Below, piece by piece: positions 1 through 7,773 of a stretch of DNA of 64,000 nt. Below the pieces are notes generated by a model, which did not search any database, was not told the DNA's origin, and saw only the letters and a list, made by a program, of their open reading frames with translations. The position numbers and the translations under genes are program-made. The stretch comes from AP-15 sp963797115. GTDB taxonomy: Bacteria > Pseudomonadota > Alphaproteobacteria > ATCC43930 > CGMCC-115725. The DNA lies in the NCBI GenBank assembly GCA_963797115.1, contig CAWCOH010000007.1, positions 496,001 through 560,000 of the forward strand, read 5' to 3'. The stretch's first letter is position 1. Each line of letters opens with the position of its first letter.

Positions 1-43
1 CGCCCGAAGGGGTGCCGCTGCCGGACAACACGCTGGCCGAGTT

Positions 44-75
44 GCCCCACGGGTCAAGCCCGTGGGCTAAAGGTC
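44..75 (+). repeat. family C palindromic mini-element, copy 1
   Basis: An 8-bp perfect stem (CCCACGGG / CCCGTGGG) with loop TCAAG is followed by a tail ending AAGGTCC. It adds about 11 residues (HGSSPWAKG region) in frame between NTLAEL and RQMARLQL of the IS110 transposase, where IS110 relatives have none. A second copy is at 3477-3512. Confidence 0.7.
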
Positions 76-350
76 CTCGTCAGATGGCGCGGCTGCAGCT
101 GATCGCGGCTCAGATCCGCGAGATCGAGACCGCGCGTGCGGAGCGGTTGCAGCAGCATCCGAACGCCGGCGCCCACCCCATGATCCGAGTGCTGGCGCAG
201 GTTCGCGGTCTGGGTGTCGAGACCGCCGACATGCTCGCCAACGAGGCCTTCTCGCGTCCGCTGCGCGATCAGCGGGCGGTGGCGCGGGATGGCGGGCTGA
301 CCGGATCGCCGCAGGAGAGCGGCCGCCGCCGGCGGGAAAAGGGTCTGGCC

Positions 351-380
351 GGCCTGCCCCTGGCAGCGGAACAGGGGGCC
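351..380 (-). repeat. family B-like palindromic mini-element in IS110 transposase
   Basis: Read on the minus strand it has the family B layout (GGCCCCCTGTTC ... CCAGGGGCAGGCC). It expands the usual short spacer before GNARVR by about eight residues in frame. Exact ends are uncertain by a few bases. Confidence 0.55.
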
Positions 381-522
381 GGCAATGCCCGGGTTCGTCG
401 CGGCATGATCCAACTGGCGTGGCGCTTTCTGATCTTCCAAAAGGACAGCGCGTTGGCCCGCTGGTATTGGCGACGCACCGCCGAGGCCCGCGGCGGCGCC
501 CGCAAAACCATGATTGTGGCCC

Positions 523-545
523 CCTGCCTCCGCAGGGGCAAGCTC
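523..545 (+). repeat. family A 23-bp palindromic element, copy A1 (in IS110 transposase)
   Basis: Stem CCTGC / GCAGG with loop CTCC, then tail GGCAAGCTC. Removing exactly these 23 bases rejoins GTG GCC C to TG GCC CGC and restores the transposase frame (MIVALARKLL), so this is a clean insertion and not sequence drift. Confidence 0.85.
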
Positions 546-631
546 TGGCCCGCAAGCTGCTGATCGGCTTGTGGCGGCTGGCGACCATCGGCGAAGTTCC
601 CGAGGGTGTCGTGCTGCGGCCGGCGACGTGA

Positions 632-960
632 GTGGCCGGCCGGCGGGTGATTGTTAAAGCCCAAGCGGTGCCCGTTGGCCTCATGACCACCGGGCGCCGG
701 TAACGATCCGAGGTGGCGGTGTCCCGAGGCAGGCATGGCTTTTACGCCGTCCCAGAGAATGGGCCCGCCGCCCGGAGCCTCGTTGCCGATGCGCATCACT
801 GCATCATGGTCCAGGCCCACCCGAGGCCTACCGAATACAAGTGTGTTGGGCGCCACCGCCCCGAGGACGAGCTCCCCTTGGATCATCCGACCCGCTTCCG
901 CTCCGCTCCATCACGCCGGCCGACGACAAATCGACAGTCCGAGGGCTTGACAACCATCAC
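632..960. other. no intact gene; probable IS110 right-end region
   Basis: GC-rich sequence after the transposase stop. Open frames on both strands are long only because of composition and show no recognisable domain. It is probably the non-coding right end of the IS110 element; its boundary could not be placed. Confidence 0.4.
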
Positions 961-967
961 CCCATAC

Positions 968-990
968 AAGCCTGCCCCGGCGAAGGCCGG
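968..990 (-). repeat. family A 23-bp element, copy A2 (in RT remnant)
   Basis: On the minus strand: stem CCGGC / GCCGG, loop CTTC, tail GGCAGGCTT. It follows directly on the NQQKSA segment of the reverse transcriptase remnant. The stem has a G:C pair where A1 has T:A. Confidence 0.75.
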
Positions 991-999
991 GGGCGCTTT

Positions 1000-1262
1000 T
1001 CTGCTGATTGACCCGAAGCCGCAAACGGCTTTCCAGAAACCGCGTCGCCGACGCCATGACCCGCTCCCCGGCTGCCTGCGAGCGCACGTCGATGTTACAG
1101 TCGTCGGCCCACGGGTCCGGCCGTCGGCCGGCCCGAGGACAGGCGCCACGGCAGAAGTGGTGGCCGCGGCGTTCGAGTTCCTTGTCGAGATCGTCCAGCA
1201 GCAGATTGGCCAGCAGCAGATTGGCCAGCAGCGGCGACAGCGGACCGCCTCAGCCCCCGCGT
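1000..1262 (-). pseudogene. group II intron reverse transcriptase/maturase remnant
   Basis: The minus-strand translation reads GGPLSPLLANLL, LLDDLDKELERRG, then (W)ADDCNIDVRSQAAGERVM, ATRFLESRLRLRVNQQKSA. These are the LtrA-type RT blocks around the catalytic (Y)ADD motif, with Y replaced by W. A 15-bp tandem duplication (1197-1228 region) repeats LLLAN. No start codon or N-terminal part is readable, and a family A element follows the last recognised residue. The sequence between 1263 and 1960 may hold more decayed intron, but nothing specific could be assigned. Confidence 0.75.
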
Positions 1263-1435
1263 TAAGGCTCGTTCCCGTTGCCCCGCCGTGTCAGCTTGCC
1301 GCTCCGCGCGCGCTCTCGCCTCGGGTCTGCCGGGCCGGGTCCGCCGTGGCGCAGCGTTGCCTTCAGGGCCCGTCAAAGAGGTCCAGCTGCTCGCCGCTGC
1401 CGTGCTGCTGTCACCGAGTGGCTCTGGTCTGCTCC

Positions 1436-1458
1436 CCCGCTTTCGCAAGGGCAGGCTC
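1436..1458 (+). repeat. family A element, copy A3 (diverged)
   Basis: CCCGC, TTTC, GCAAG, then tail GGCAGGCTC; 23 bp with the canonical tail and an imperfect stem. It lies in non-coding intron/IS debris. Confidence 0.55.
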
Positions 1459-1709
1459 TTGGCTCAGAGACTCGGCCCTTCGCGCCGGCCCCGCGGGCAG
1501 GCGCTACGATGGCCTCGGCTGACCCCTCCCCGACCCCCATCGGATGCCGTCACCAGCACCCTGCTCCGGCTCGCCCCGGAGAGCCGGGGAGGTCTCCCAC
1601 GGTAAGACACTGCACTTTCCCGGGGTAGCCGCCAGATCTACCCGTGCGATGAACAGAAGGAGTACCGGGCGTCCCCGTCCCATGCCGGGTTGCCCCACCG
1701 CACTGGCCC

Positions 1710-1732
1710 CTTGCCTTCGCAGGGGCAGGCTT
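1710..1732 (+). repeat. family A element, copy A4
   Basis: CTTGC, CTTC, GCAGG, tail GGCAGGCTT; 23 bp, one G.T wobble in the stem. Non-coding surroundings. Confidence 0.65.
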
Positions 1733-1806
1733 TGTATCCGGTTCCTGTTCGTCGGCTCCCCGTTTTGCCGCCGGCTTCCTCCCCACCCCGCATCACTGCG
1801 AGGCAG

Positions 1807-1836
1807 TTGCCCCCTGTTCAAGCCAGGGGCAGGCTT
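1807..1836 (+). repeat. family B palindromic mini-element
   Basis: Stem CCCCTG / CAGGGG with loop TTCAAGC, followed by the same CAGGCT-type tail as family A. About 30 bp. Related copies lie at 11711-11739 and 30931-30960. Confidence 0.65.
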
Positions 1837-1959
1837 TTGGCTATCGGTTCCGCTCCTTGCGGCCCGAAGAGGACTTGCACCTCCAAGTTCAGCCCCATGC
1901 GTGGCACACATGGGCCCCGGCCTTCGCCGGAAAGGCGTATTTTCGCGTTCGAGCCGTCC

Positions 1960-2910
1960 TCAGACTTCGGTCCTGGCGCCGGTGCGCTCGGTGATCAGGC
2001 GGTAATGCTCGATCCGGCGATGCTTCTCGAAATTGAAGACCGTCCGCTTAAGATAGTCGCCGAACTCGAGATCCAAATCGGCGGCGATGACCTCGTCCTC
2101 CTCGCTCAAGGCGCGTGCCGCGATCTCGCCGGTGGGAGCGACGATGGCCGACCCGCCGATCATCGCAAACCCGTCCTCCGGACCGCATTTTGCCGCCGCC
2201 AATACCCAGGCCGCGTTCTGATAGGCCCCGGCCTGTAATGACAAAAGATGGTGGAACATCCGCAGATGCTCGGGCTCACGATGGTGGATGTTCTCGATCG
2301 GCGTATTGTAGCCCAAGGCTACGATCTCGACCCCTTGCAGGCCCATAACGCGGTAGGTTTCTGGCCAACGGCGGTCGTTGCAGATGCACATACCGACAAC
2401 CGCATCGAAAGCCCGCCATACCCTGAAGCCCTCATTGCCGACATCGAAGTAGCGTTTTTCGAGATGCTGAAAAGAGGCGTCGGGCAAGTGCTCGGCATGA
2501 CCAGGAAGGTGGATCTTGCGGTAGCGCCCGATGATCCGGCCGTCGCGCTCGACCAGGATCGAGGTGTTGTAGTGCCTGATCTCACCCTTTTCTTGGGTCA
2601 GCTCGGCATAACCGAGGTAAAACCCGACACCCAGCTCCCTCGCCAAGTCGAATAGGGGCCGGGTCTCGGCATTCGGCATCTCGCGCTCGAAAAAGCGGTC
2701 GATCTCGGCCTGATCGGTCATCCACCAGCGCGGAAAGAAGGTCGTCAGCGCCAATTCGGGGAAGACGACGAACTCGGCGCCTGATGCATGCGCCTGGCGC
2801 ATCATCGTCATCAGCCGCTTGACCACCGAGCCACGGCTGTCGGCGAGATGGATCGGCCCGAGCTGGGCGACGGCTGCCTTCAATTTCCGAGCCAATAGAC
2901 TTCTCCCCAT
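1960..2910 (-). CDS. carbon-nitrogen hydrolase, N-carbamoyl-D-amino acid hydrolase type
   Basis: A 316-residue nitrilase-superfamily enzyme expected to hydrolyse N-carbamoyl-D-amino acids to the free amino acid, CO2 and ammonia in the cytoplasm. The catalytic triad is visible: E52 in FPELALTTFFPRW, K132 in YRKIHLPGH, and C177 in CICNDRRWPE. The stretches LTTFFPRW, LGYAEL, HLEKRYFD and IVAPTGEI match the Agrobacterium-type D-carbamoylase closely, as does the length (about 304). The start may lie a few codons downstream because the first eight residues are not conserved. It stands alone with the IS/intron debris downstream. The substrate is inferred from family similarity; another ureido acid is possible. 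Confidence 0.88.
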   Translation of the reverse strand: MGRSLLARKLKAAVAQLGPIHLADSRGSVVKRLMTMMRQAHASGAEFVVFPELALTTFFPRWWMTDQAEIDRFFEREMPNAETRPLFDLARELGVGFYLGYAELTQEKGEIRHYNTSILVERDGRIIGRYRKIHLPGHAEHLPDASFQHLEKRYFDVGNEGFRVWRAFDAVVGMCICNDRRWPETYRVMGLQGVEIVALGYNTPIENIHHREPEHLRMFHHLLSLQAGAYQNAAWVLAAAKCGPEDGFAMIGGSAIVAPTGEIAARALSEEDEVIAADLDLEFGDYLKRTVFNFEKHRRIEHYRLITERTGARTEV

Positions 2911-3094
2911 TGGGACAGCGAAATTCGCCCATCATACCGCAAACCATCCATCGCCGGCTCTCCCCAGCCACTGAATTCGCTGATATTCACGCGAATTCAG
3001 CGGGCGTCGCCACCACCTAGGAATCTGCTACTCATGATTGTGTGCTAAATGATGGACCGCTGCTCCTGCAGCGGGTCTGCAGCGGGGCTCCTCT

Positions 3095-3721
3095 TCAGGT
3101 TGTATGGCGCGAATGCGGCCAGACCCCGAGCGGGCTCGACGGCGGTTCGCTCTGGTCGGCTTCGAGCAGCTGCAGGCGCCGGTCGAAGTCGCTGACCTCG
3201 ATGGTCTCGACAAAGGTCGTGACCATCCTGGCGATCGCCTGACCCTCGGCCGGCGTGATCAGGCCGTCGGCGAGTGCAGCGGTGACCGCCCCCATCGCCC
3301 GTGCGACATCGCCGGCGCGAAGCGGCAGCCGCGCGGCCCGCCGGCGGGATTGGCCGACCGATCCTGGCGAACGGCCCACGCCGGTCCCGCACCCCTTTTC
3401 CACCTGTTTTATCTGGTCGAGATCAGGCCTCGACCGCGCGGTCGCGCGGCAAATGCGTTCGAGGCAGAGCCGCATCGCCCCCACGGGACAAGCCCGTGAG
3501 CCGAAGGTCCAAGGGTCGCCGGCGAGTGCCGCCTCGACGGCCTTGCGCGTCAGTGCCTCGGCCTCGTCCGTCAGCAATTCCATGGCGGCCGTCGTCGCCC
3601 GGTTGCGCGAACCGAACCGGCCGCCGGCAGGGTTTCCCGACCGCCCCCTGGGAAACGGCCGCCCGCGCACCTGCTCCGGCGGCTTATCCTCCACCCCATC
3701 AACCATCCGCATCTCCGTCAC
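3095..3721 (-). CDS. DUF5681 domain-containing protein carrying two in-frame repeat insertions
   Basis: The N-terminus RGRPFPRGRSGNPAGG followed by GSRNRAT is the DUF5681 signature, and the C-terminal part (AMGAVTAALADGLITPAEG) is also typical. Function unknown. Compared with the usual layout (AGDP-x-AMRLCLERI ... LRAGDVARAMG), this copy has a family C element adding about 11 residues after AGDP and a family D element adding about 33 residues after ATARSR. Both keep the frame open, so a longer protein could still be made. 208 residues; no operon partners. Confidence 0.7.
   Translation of the reverse strand: MTEMRMVDGVEDKPPEQVRGRPFPRGRSGNPAGGRFGSRNRATTAAMELLTDEAEALTRKAVEAALAGDPWTFGSRACPVGAMRLCLERICRATARSRPDLDQIKQVEKGCGTGVGRSPGSVGQSRRRAARLPLRAGDVARAMGAVTAALADGLITPAEGQAIARMVTTFVETIEVSDFDRRLQLLEADQSEPPSSPLGVWPHSRHTT
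3359..3428 (-). repeat. family D repeat, copy 1 (in DUF5681 gene)
   Basis: On the minus strand it begins CCTGATCTCGACC, then GATAAAACAGG, and continues through GGGACCGG and TTCGCCAGGATCG. It is collinear with 60054-60123, and its first part matches 17761-17795. Translated in frame it gives PDLDQIKQ and GTGVGRSPGS. Confidence 0.75.
3477..3512 (+). repeat. family C palindromic mini-element, copy 2 (in DUF5681 gene)
   Basis: Stem CACGGG / CCCGTG with loop ACAAG and tail ending AAGGTCC, as at 44-75. It sits inside the DUF5681 coding region without breaking the frame. Confidence 0.7.
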
Positions 3722-4022
3722 GCCGGCGACGCCCGACAGGCGCCACGCTCAGCCTTAACATACGGTGCGAATAAGGCAATATTGTGGGTGATCAATTCGC
3801 AAGCAGATTCAACCGGGGAGCCCTGCCGTTATCTCGGTCTTTTGGACACCCGCATCGTATCGACAGCTCCGGCTCGAATGGCCGATAGAGAGCGGCAAAG
3901 CCCGTTTGATGGAAAATCAGCCCGCAAACGTCAGATAAGGTGCTCATTGAAAATTCACACCTTGTCAGAGTGAAGCGCGGGAGGCGCGCAACTGGCAACA
4001 CGGCGGGAGGCGCATGACGGTC
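3722..4022. other. intergenic, no gene seen
   Basis: About 300 bp of lower GC between two minus-strand genes. No open frame with recognisable content and no clear terminator. Confidence 0.5.
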
Positions 4023-4697
4023 TTATGGTAAATCAGGGCCGTTGATCGACAGCCCGGCCGTTTTCCACTCCGGAAACCCATCCTCCAGTCGCCGCGCTCG
4101 GTAGCCGCGATCCCGTAGCAGGGCCACTGCTTCGAATGAAAGGACGCACCAGGGGCCACGGCAATAGGCGACGATCTCGCGGTCGGGTGGCAGTTCGGCC
4201 AAGCGCCGTTCCAATTGGGATAGCGGGATGTTCAGGGCGTCGGGCAAATGCCCGCTGGCGAACTCATCCTCCGGCCTGACGTCGAGGACCGTCGCGGCCC
4301 CGCAGCGCAGGCGGTCGAGCAACTCATCGCGCGATACCGGCTCGAACTCGTCGCGAGCCCGGAAATAGCTCGCCATTACGCGCGCGATTTCGGCGCTGTT
4401 GCGCTCGCCGACGCGGCTAAGGGCGGCGAGCAAACCCACCACCACATCGTCTCCCGCGAGGCGATAGTAGACGCGCTTGCCGTTGCGTCGGCCCTCTACG
4501 AGCGCCGCGCGGCGAAGAAGCTGCAGATGTCTGGATGCATTGGCGAGGGTGAGGCTCGCACGGGCCGCCAAATCCTCGACGCTGCGCTCGCCTTGCCCGA
4601 GATGTTCGAGCAATTCGAGCCGATGAGCATGGGCAAGCGCATGAGCGATCTGCGCAAGACCTGCAAAAACCTGCTGTTTCGGACCCACGCTTGACAT
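4023..4697 (-). CDS. ArsR-family transcriptional regulator fused to a rhodanese domain
   Basis: 224 residues from the ATG at 4697. Residues about 10-90 form an ArsR-type winged helix (ALAHAHRLELLEHLGQGERSVEDLA, SRHLQLLRRAALVEGRRNGKRVYYRL). Residues about 120-215 form a rhodanese domain (VLDVRPEDEFASGHLPDALNIPLSQL) with the active-site loop YCRGPWCVLS, so a catalytic Cys is present. Fusions of this kind usually repress divergent genes and sense thiol, persulfide or metalloid ligands. The gene is divergent from two methyltransferases with an ArsR-like dyad between them, which suggests it represses them. The ligand is not evident from sequence. Upstream in-frame Met codons exist, but the homology starts here. 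Confidence 0.85.
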   Translation of the reverse strand: MSSVGPKQQVFAGLAQIAHALAHAHRLELLEHLGQGERSVEDLAARASLTLANASRHLQLLRRAALVEGRRNGKRVYYRLAGDDVVVGLLAALSRVGERNSAEIARVMASYFRARDEFEPVSRDELLDRLRCGAATVLDVRPEDEFASGHLPDALNIPLSQLERRLAELPPDREIVAYCRGPWCVLSFEAVALLRDRGYRARRLEDGFPEWKTAGLSINGPDLP

Positions 4698-4717
4698 CCC
4701 ATCCCGATCTAGAGACC

Positions 4718-4733
4718 AATCACCGGAATGATT
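4718..4733. promoter_or_regulatory. candidate ArsR-type operator
   Basis: Inverted repeat AATCA - 6 nt - TGATT in the divergent spacer between the ArsR-rhodanese gene and the methyltransferase pair. Size and sequence resemble ArsR-family operators. Confidence 0.5.
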
Positions 4734-4792
4734 GAATAATGACTTCCGGGTCACAGGATACACCTGATCCCCGAGAGACGCGCGAGAACCGC

Positions 4793-5398
4793 ATGATCGT
4801 CGGCTTTTTTCCGGCAACAACGATGCCCGATGCCGATTGGTGGCAGGTGCTCTGGCCTGTTCCCCCGAAGATTCTCGCGGAAATGGGCGTCGCGCCGGGT
4901 GCAGCCGCGGTTGATCTCTGTTGCGGCGACGGGCTGCTCACAGTGCCGCTCGCTCGCATCGCCAAGCGCGTCTACGCGATCGACATCGACCCGGCCATGC
5001 TAGATCGCGCGCGGGCGCGGGTTGCGGAAGCCCGCATCCTCAATTGCGAGTTTGTCGTGGCGGACGCCATGGCCGTCGATGCGGTCGTGCCGGAGCCGGT
5101 CGATTACGTTCTCCTCGCCAATACCTTCCACGGCGTCCCCGATCAGCTCGGCTTGGCGCGCGCCGTCGCGGCGTTGCTCAAACCCAAAGGGCAGTTCGGG
5201 GTCATCAATTGGCATCGTCGGCCGCGCGAGGAAACTGTGGTCCTCGGGCAGCCGCGTGGCCCAACAACCGAGATGCGGATGGAGGCCGGCGAGGTGACGG
5301 TAATCCTCAAACCGGCCGGGCTACTCCCGAACCGCACCGTTGAGCTGCCCCCTTATCACTACGGCGTAGTCTTTCAAAGAGGAGGACGGAATGAGTGA
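4793..5398 (+). CDS. class I SAM-dependent methyltransferase
   Basis: 201 residues from the ATG at 4793 (MIVGFFPATTMPDADWW); an in-frame ATG at 4739 is possible, but family members begin near FFPATTMPD. Motif I is AVDLCCGDGLLTVPLA, and the Rossmann acidic residue follows in AIDIDPAML. It is the first gene of a pair divergent from an ArsR-rhodanese regulator and overlaps the next start by 8 bp, so the two are probably co-translated. A metalloid or thiol substrate is plausible from context; no substrate can be read from sequence. Confidence 0.82.
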   Translation: MIVGFFPATTMPDADWWQVLWPVPPKILAEMGVAPGAAAVDLCCGDGLLTVPLARIAKRVYAIDIDPAMLDRARARVAEARILNCEFVVADAMAVDAVVPEPVDYVLLANTFHGVPDQLGLARAVAALLKPKGQFGVINWHRRPREETVVLGQPRGPTTEMRMEAGEVTVILKPAGLLPNRTVELPPYHYGVVFQRGGRNE

Positions 5399-6167
5399 CG
5401 GGTCGCCCGTTGACCCGCTCGCACTGCGCGAGGAGGTCAAAGCCAAATACCGCGCCGTCGCGGTCGATCCGCACGGTAGCTATCATTTCCACACCGGACG
5501 CCCGCTGGCGCAACGGCTCTGCTATGACGAGGCGGCGGTAGCCGCCTTGCCGGACAGCGCCGTCGAGGCCTTCGCCGGTGTCGGCAACCCGTTCTCGCTC
5601 GGCATCTTGAAGCCGGGCGAGCGGGTGGTCGATTTCGGTTCCGGAGGCGGATTTGACTGCTTTATCGCCTCGGGTCAGGTCGGGCCGGAAGGTCGCGTCG
5701 TTGGCGTCGACATGACCGAGGAAATGCTCGCTCGGTCGCGTGCCGCGGCGGCCGCGATGGGTCTGCGCAATGTCGAGTTTCGGCAAGGCGCGATCGAGGA
5801 CTTGCCGATCGAAGACGGCTCGGCGGATGTCGTCATCAGCAACGGCGTCATCAACCTGTGCGCCGACAAGCGCCGGGTCTTCGCCGAAATCATGCGTGTG
5901 CTGAAACCGGGTGGGCGCTTGCAGTTTGCGGACATCGCGAACGGCAAGGAGATTCCGGCGGGCGCGCTGCGCAATATCGACTTGTGGACCGACTGAATTG
6001 CAGGTGGCCTGCCGTGCGCAGGCTGGCGGCATATGCTTGAGCAAAGCGGTTTCGTTGATGTCCGGATCGGTCCGCCGGTCGACACCTTTGGCGGCGCCAG
6101 CGGCGAGAGCAAGGCACGGTTGTTCGAAGTGTTTGGTTACGCCTTTCTGACATACAAACCGAAATAG
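5391..6167 (+). CDS. ArsM-like methyltransferase with in-frame UGA at a conserved Cys position
   Basis: Starts at 5391 after a strong RBS (GAGGAGG). Residues 1-201 show a SAM-binding core (VVDFGSGGGFDCFIA, VVGVDMTEEML, DVVISNGVINLC) and LKPGGRLQFADI. At 5994-5996 the frame meets TGA, then continues without interruption for 56 codons (IAGGLP, HMLEQSGFVDVRIG, FGYAFLTYKPK) to TAG at 6165. The family normally has Cys at this place (W-x-x-C-I-A-G-G/A-L), corresponding to a catalytic arsenic-binding Cys of ArsM enzymes. The UGA could encode selenocysteine or be a nonsense mutation. Full length with read-through is 258 residues, the normal family size. Confidence 0.7.
6007..6023 (+). promoter_or_regulatory. 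hairpin 11-27 nt downstream of the in-frame UGA
   Basis: GCCTGC / GCAGGC, 6-bp perfect stem with five-base loop CGTGC starting 17 nt after the UGA. The distance resembles bacterial SECIS elements, but the loop lacks the usual GG(U/C), so the assignment is weak. Confidence 0.3.
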
Positions 6168-6282
6168 AGGATTGAGGATACTGAGCGCGCAGTTTTTTCT
6201 AAGAGGCCGACCGAAAATGAATTGAGTGATTTCAGTCGGTTGTGGCATGATGGTTGTGGCAAAACAATCATCGAGGCACAAA

Positions 6283-7121
6283 ATGTGGACCAAAATCACT
6301 CGTCGGAAGTATGAGCGAGAGGGACAGCGCTACGCAAGCGATCTAACGGATGCCGAGTGGGCGCTGATCGAGCCGCATATGCCGGCAGCAAAGCGTTTGG
6401 GCCGACCGCGCGAGACCGAGCTGCGGGCGGTGCTGGATGCGATCTTGTATATGGCGCGAAGCGGCTGTCAGTGGCGGATGCTGCCGAAGGACTTTCCTCC
6501 GTTTACCACCGTGCAAGGTTATTTCTACGATTGGCGAGACCACGGCTTGTTTGAGAAGATCAATTTTGCATTGCTGCTGCAGGCCCGCGAAGCGGCGGGG
6601 CGCGAAGCGAGCCCATCGGCCGGGGTCATCGACAGTCAATCGGCCAAGACCACCGAGAGCGGTGGGCCGCGTGGTTATGATGCCGCCAAGAAGGTCAAAG
6701 AGCCTGCCCCAGCGAAGGCTGGGGGCGTAAGCGCCACATTGTCACCGACACTGGCGGTCTGCTGGTCGGTGCCGAGGTGCACCCCGCCGATGTCCAAGAT
6801 CGCGATGGTGCCGTGCTGGTCATTGAGGCCGTCCACCAATTGTTTCCCTGGTTGCGTCACCTGTTCGCCGACAGCGTCTATAACGGCCCCAATCTGGGTG
6901 CCGCCCTCGCCAAATTCGGCAAGTGGACCATCGAGATCGTCAAACGCGCCGCTGACGCTGCAGGCTTTCAATTGCTGCCGCGGCGCTGGGTCGTCGAACG
7001 AACCCTGGCTTGGCTCAACCGAAATCGCCGCCTGGCCAAGGATTTCGAGGCTTCGATTGCGAGCGCCAAAGCATGGGTCTACATCGCCTCTGTACAGCTT
7101 CTTGTCAGGAGATTAGCTTGA
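6283..7121 (+). pseudogene. IS5-family transposase, frameshifted by a 23-bp element
   Basis: The N-terminal HTH/DUF4096 part reads SDLTDAEWALIEPHMP and GCQWRMLPKDFPPF; the DDE core begins at VIDSQSAKTTESGG and PRGYDAAKKVK. At 6700-6722 a family A element shifts the frame. Removing 23 bp gives KKVKGRKRHIVTDTGGLL, then HPADVQDRDGA, LFADSVYNG and PRRWVVERTLAWLNRNRRLAKD, a complete IS5 transposase. As it stands, frames 1 and 3 are separate, so activity would need frameshifting or help in trans. Copy 2 has the same insertion, so the element was present before the last transposition. Confidence 0.88.
6700..6722 (-). repeat. family A 23-bp element, copy A5 (in IS5 copy 1)
   Basis: Minus strand: stem CCAGC / GCTGG, loop CTTC, tail GGCAGGCTC. 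Lies between AAG GTC AAA and GGG CGT AAG of the transposase. The A:T stem pair, compared with T:A in A1 and A7 and G:C in A2, is compensatory. Confidence 0.88.
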
Positions 7122-7189
7122 CCCTTACACAATGTATCTACGATACAATACAACCATTCCGATTCAGATTCAGACACTAAGTCGGGCGC

Positions 7190-7573
7190 TCAGTTATCCA
7201 TATGCACCCAGGGCAGGTGCTCCTCCGGAAACACATGTCGCGTTGGCTTCAGTTCGGACGCGCGATCGAATGCACCGACGTAGAAATGCGTTTCGGTTGG
7301 TAGCCGGGCGCTTTCGCAGGTCAAGGTTGACCCGCAGCGAGCACAAAACCCGCGCCGCGTTCTTCCCGGCGTAGAGTCGAATTTAGTTATCTCACCTTTG
7401 GTGATCGTATAAGCCGCACATTCAAAGGCTGCAAACACCGACGCGGGCGCGCCGCTATGCTTGCGGCAACTTTGACAATGGCACCAATAGACTCCCTTCG
7501 GTTGACCAGTCGCCATGAACCGAACCGCGCCGCACAGGCAACCACCTTCGAATTGGGCAGTTGTTCCGGTCAT
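7190..7573 (-). CDS. GFA / CENP-V family zinc-binding protein
   Basis: 127 residues with the GFA fold signatures: GGCLCGAVRF near residues 10-19, CHCQSCRKHSG at about 32-42, and FCARCGSTL at about 76-84. These Cys residues bind zinc in the family; glutathione-linked or other aldehyde chemistry is often suggested but not shown for most members. The stop codon lies 14 bp from the IS5 right end, so the gene appears to have survived the insertion intact. Confidence 0.85.
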   Translation of the reverse strand: MTGTTAQFEGGCLCGAVRFMATGQPKGVYWCHCQSCRKHSGAPASVFAAFECAAYTITKGEITKFDSTPGRTRRGFCARCGSTLTCESARLPTETHFYVGAFDRASELKPTRHVFPEEHLPWVHMDN

Positions 7574-7773
7574 AAATTTGATCCTCGCTACTACATGACC
7601 ATCGAGCTTTGCCGCTCTCAGACTAGTCTACATCTTTTGGCGACAGATTGCGAACGGAGGCGGCTGCTCGCAGCGTAACCCATTATGTAAAATAACAACT
7701 TTGATCACCCCTCGAATTGCTTCGAATCTCTTTGTTCTGGAAATCTGAATCTTTGCGCCTTAGCTTTCGAGGC

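Larger units (their letters stand above)
1..631 (+). pseudogene. IS110-family transposase, 3' part, broken
   Basis: The frame is open from the left window edge and shows the C-terminal half of an IS110-type (Transposase_20) transposase: VLAQVRGLGVETADMLANE (about 199-255), the conserved GGLTGSP stretch, and NARVRRGMIQLAWRF. The frame shifts at 523-545 because of a 23-bp insertion; the true C-terminus (ARKLLIGLWRLATIGEVPEG) continues in the next frame to the stop at 631. Two other short insertions (44-75 and 351-380) are in frame. The gene therefore carries three mini-element insertions and is unlikely to be functional. The 5' half, with the RuvC-like DEDD domain, lies outside the window. Confidence 0.85.
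6203..7176 (+). mobile_element. IS5-family insertion sequence, copy 1
   Basis: 974 bp, nearly identical to 40221-41194 (two base differences seen by eye). A 4-bp target duplication CTAA flanks it (6199-6202 and 7177-7180), as expected for IS5-group YTAR targets. Ends read GAGGCCGACCG... on the left and ...ATTCAGACA on the right; terminal inverted repeats are poor. It carries one transposase gene broken by a 23-bp element. Confidence 0.9.
6176..7199. terminator. convergent-gene hairpin split by IS5 copy 1
   Basis: The left arm GGATA-CTGAGCGC (6176-6188) and right arm GCGCTCAG-TTATCC (7186-7199) pair over about 13 bp with one bulge if the IS is removed. They lie between the converging ArsM-like and GFA genes; the right arm includes the GFA stop codon. 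This looks like a former bidirectional terminator whose loop was the IS target. Confidence 0.6.

Noticed and set aside
713..1522. Plus-strand 269-codon ORF over intron debris
   Set aside because: No domain; crosses three mini-elements and the antisense RT remnant.
1190..1840. Possible CRISPR array from several similar short repeats
   Set aside because: Repeats are of unequal type and orientation with irregular spacing, and no cas genes are present; they are dispersed mini-elements.
5994..6045. Canonical bacterial SECIS
   Set aside because: The hairpin is at a fitting distance but the loop CGTGC lacks the GG(U/C) of known examples; kept only as a weak candidate.
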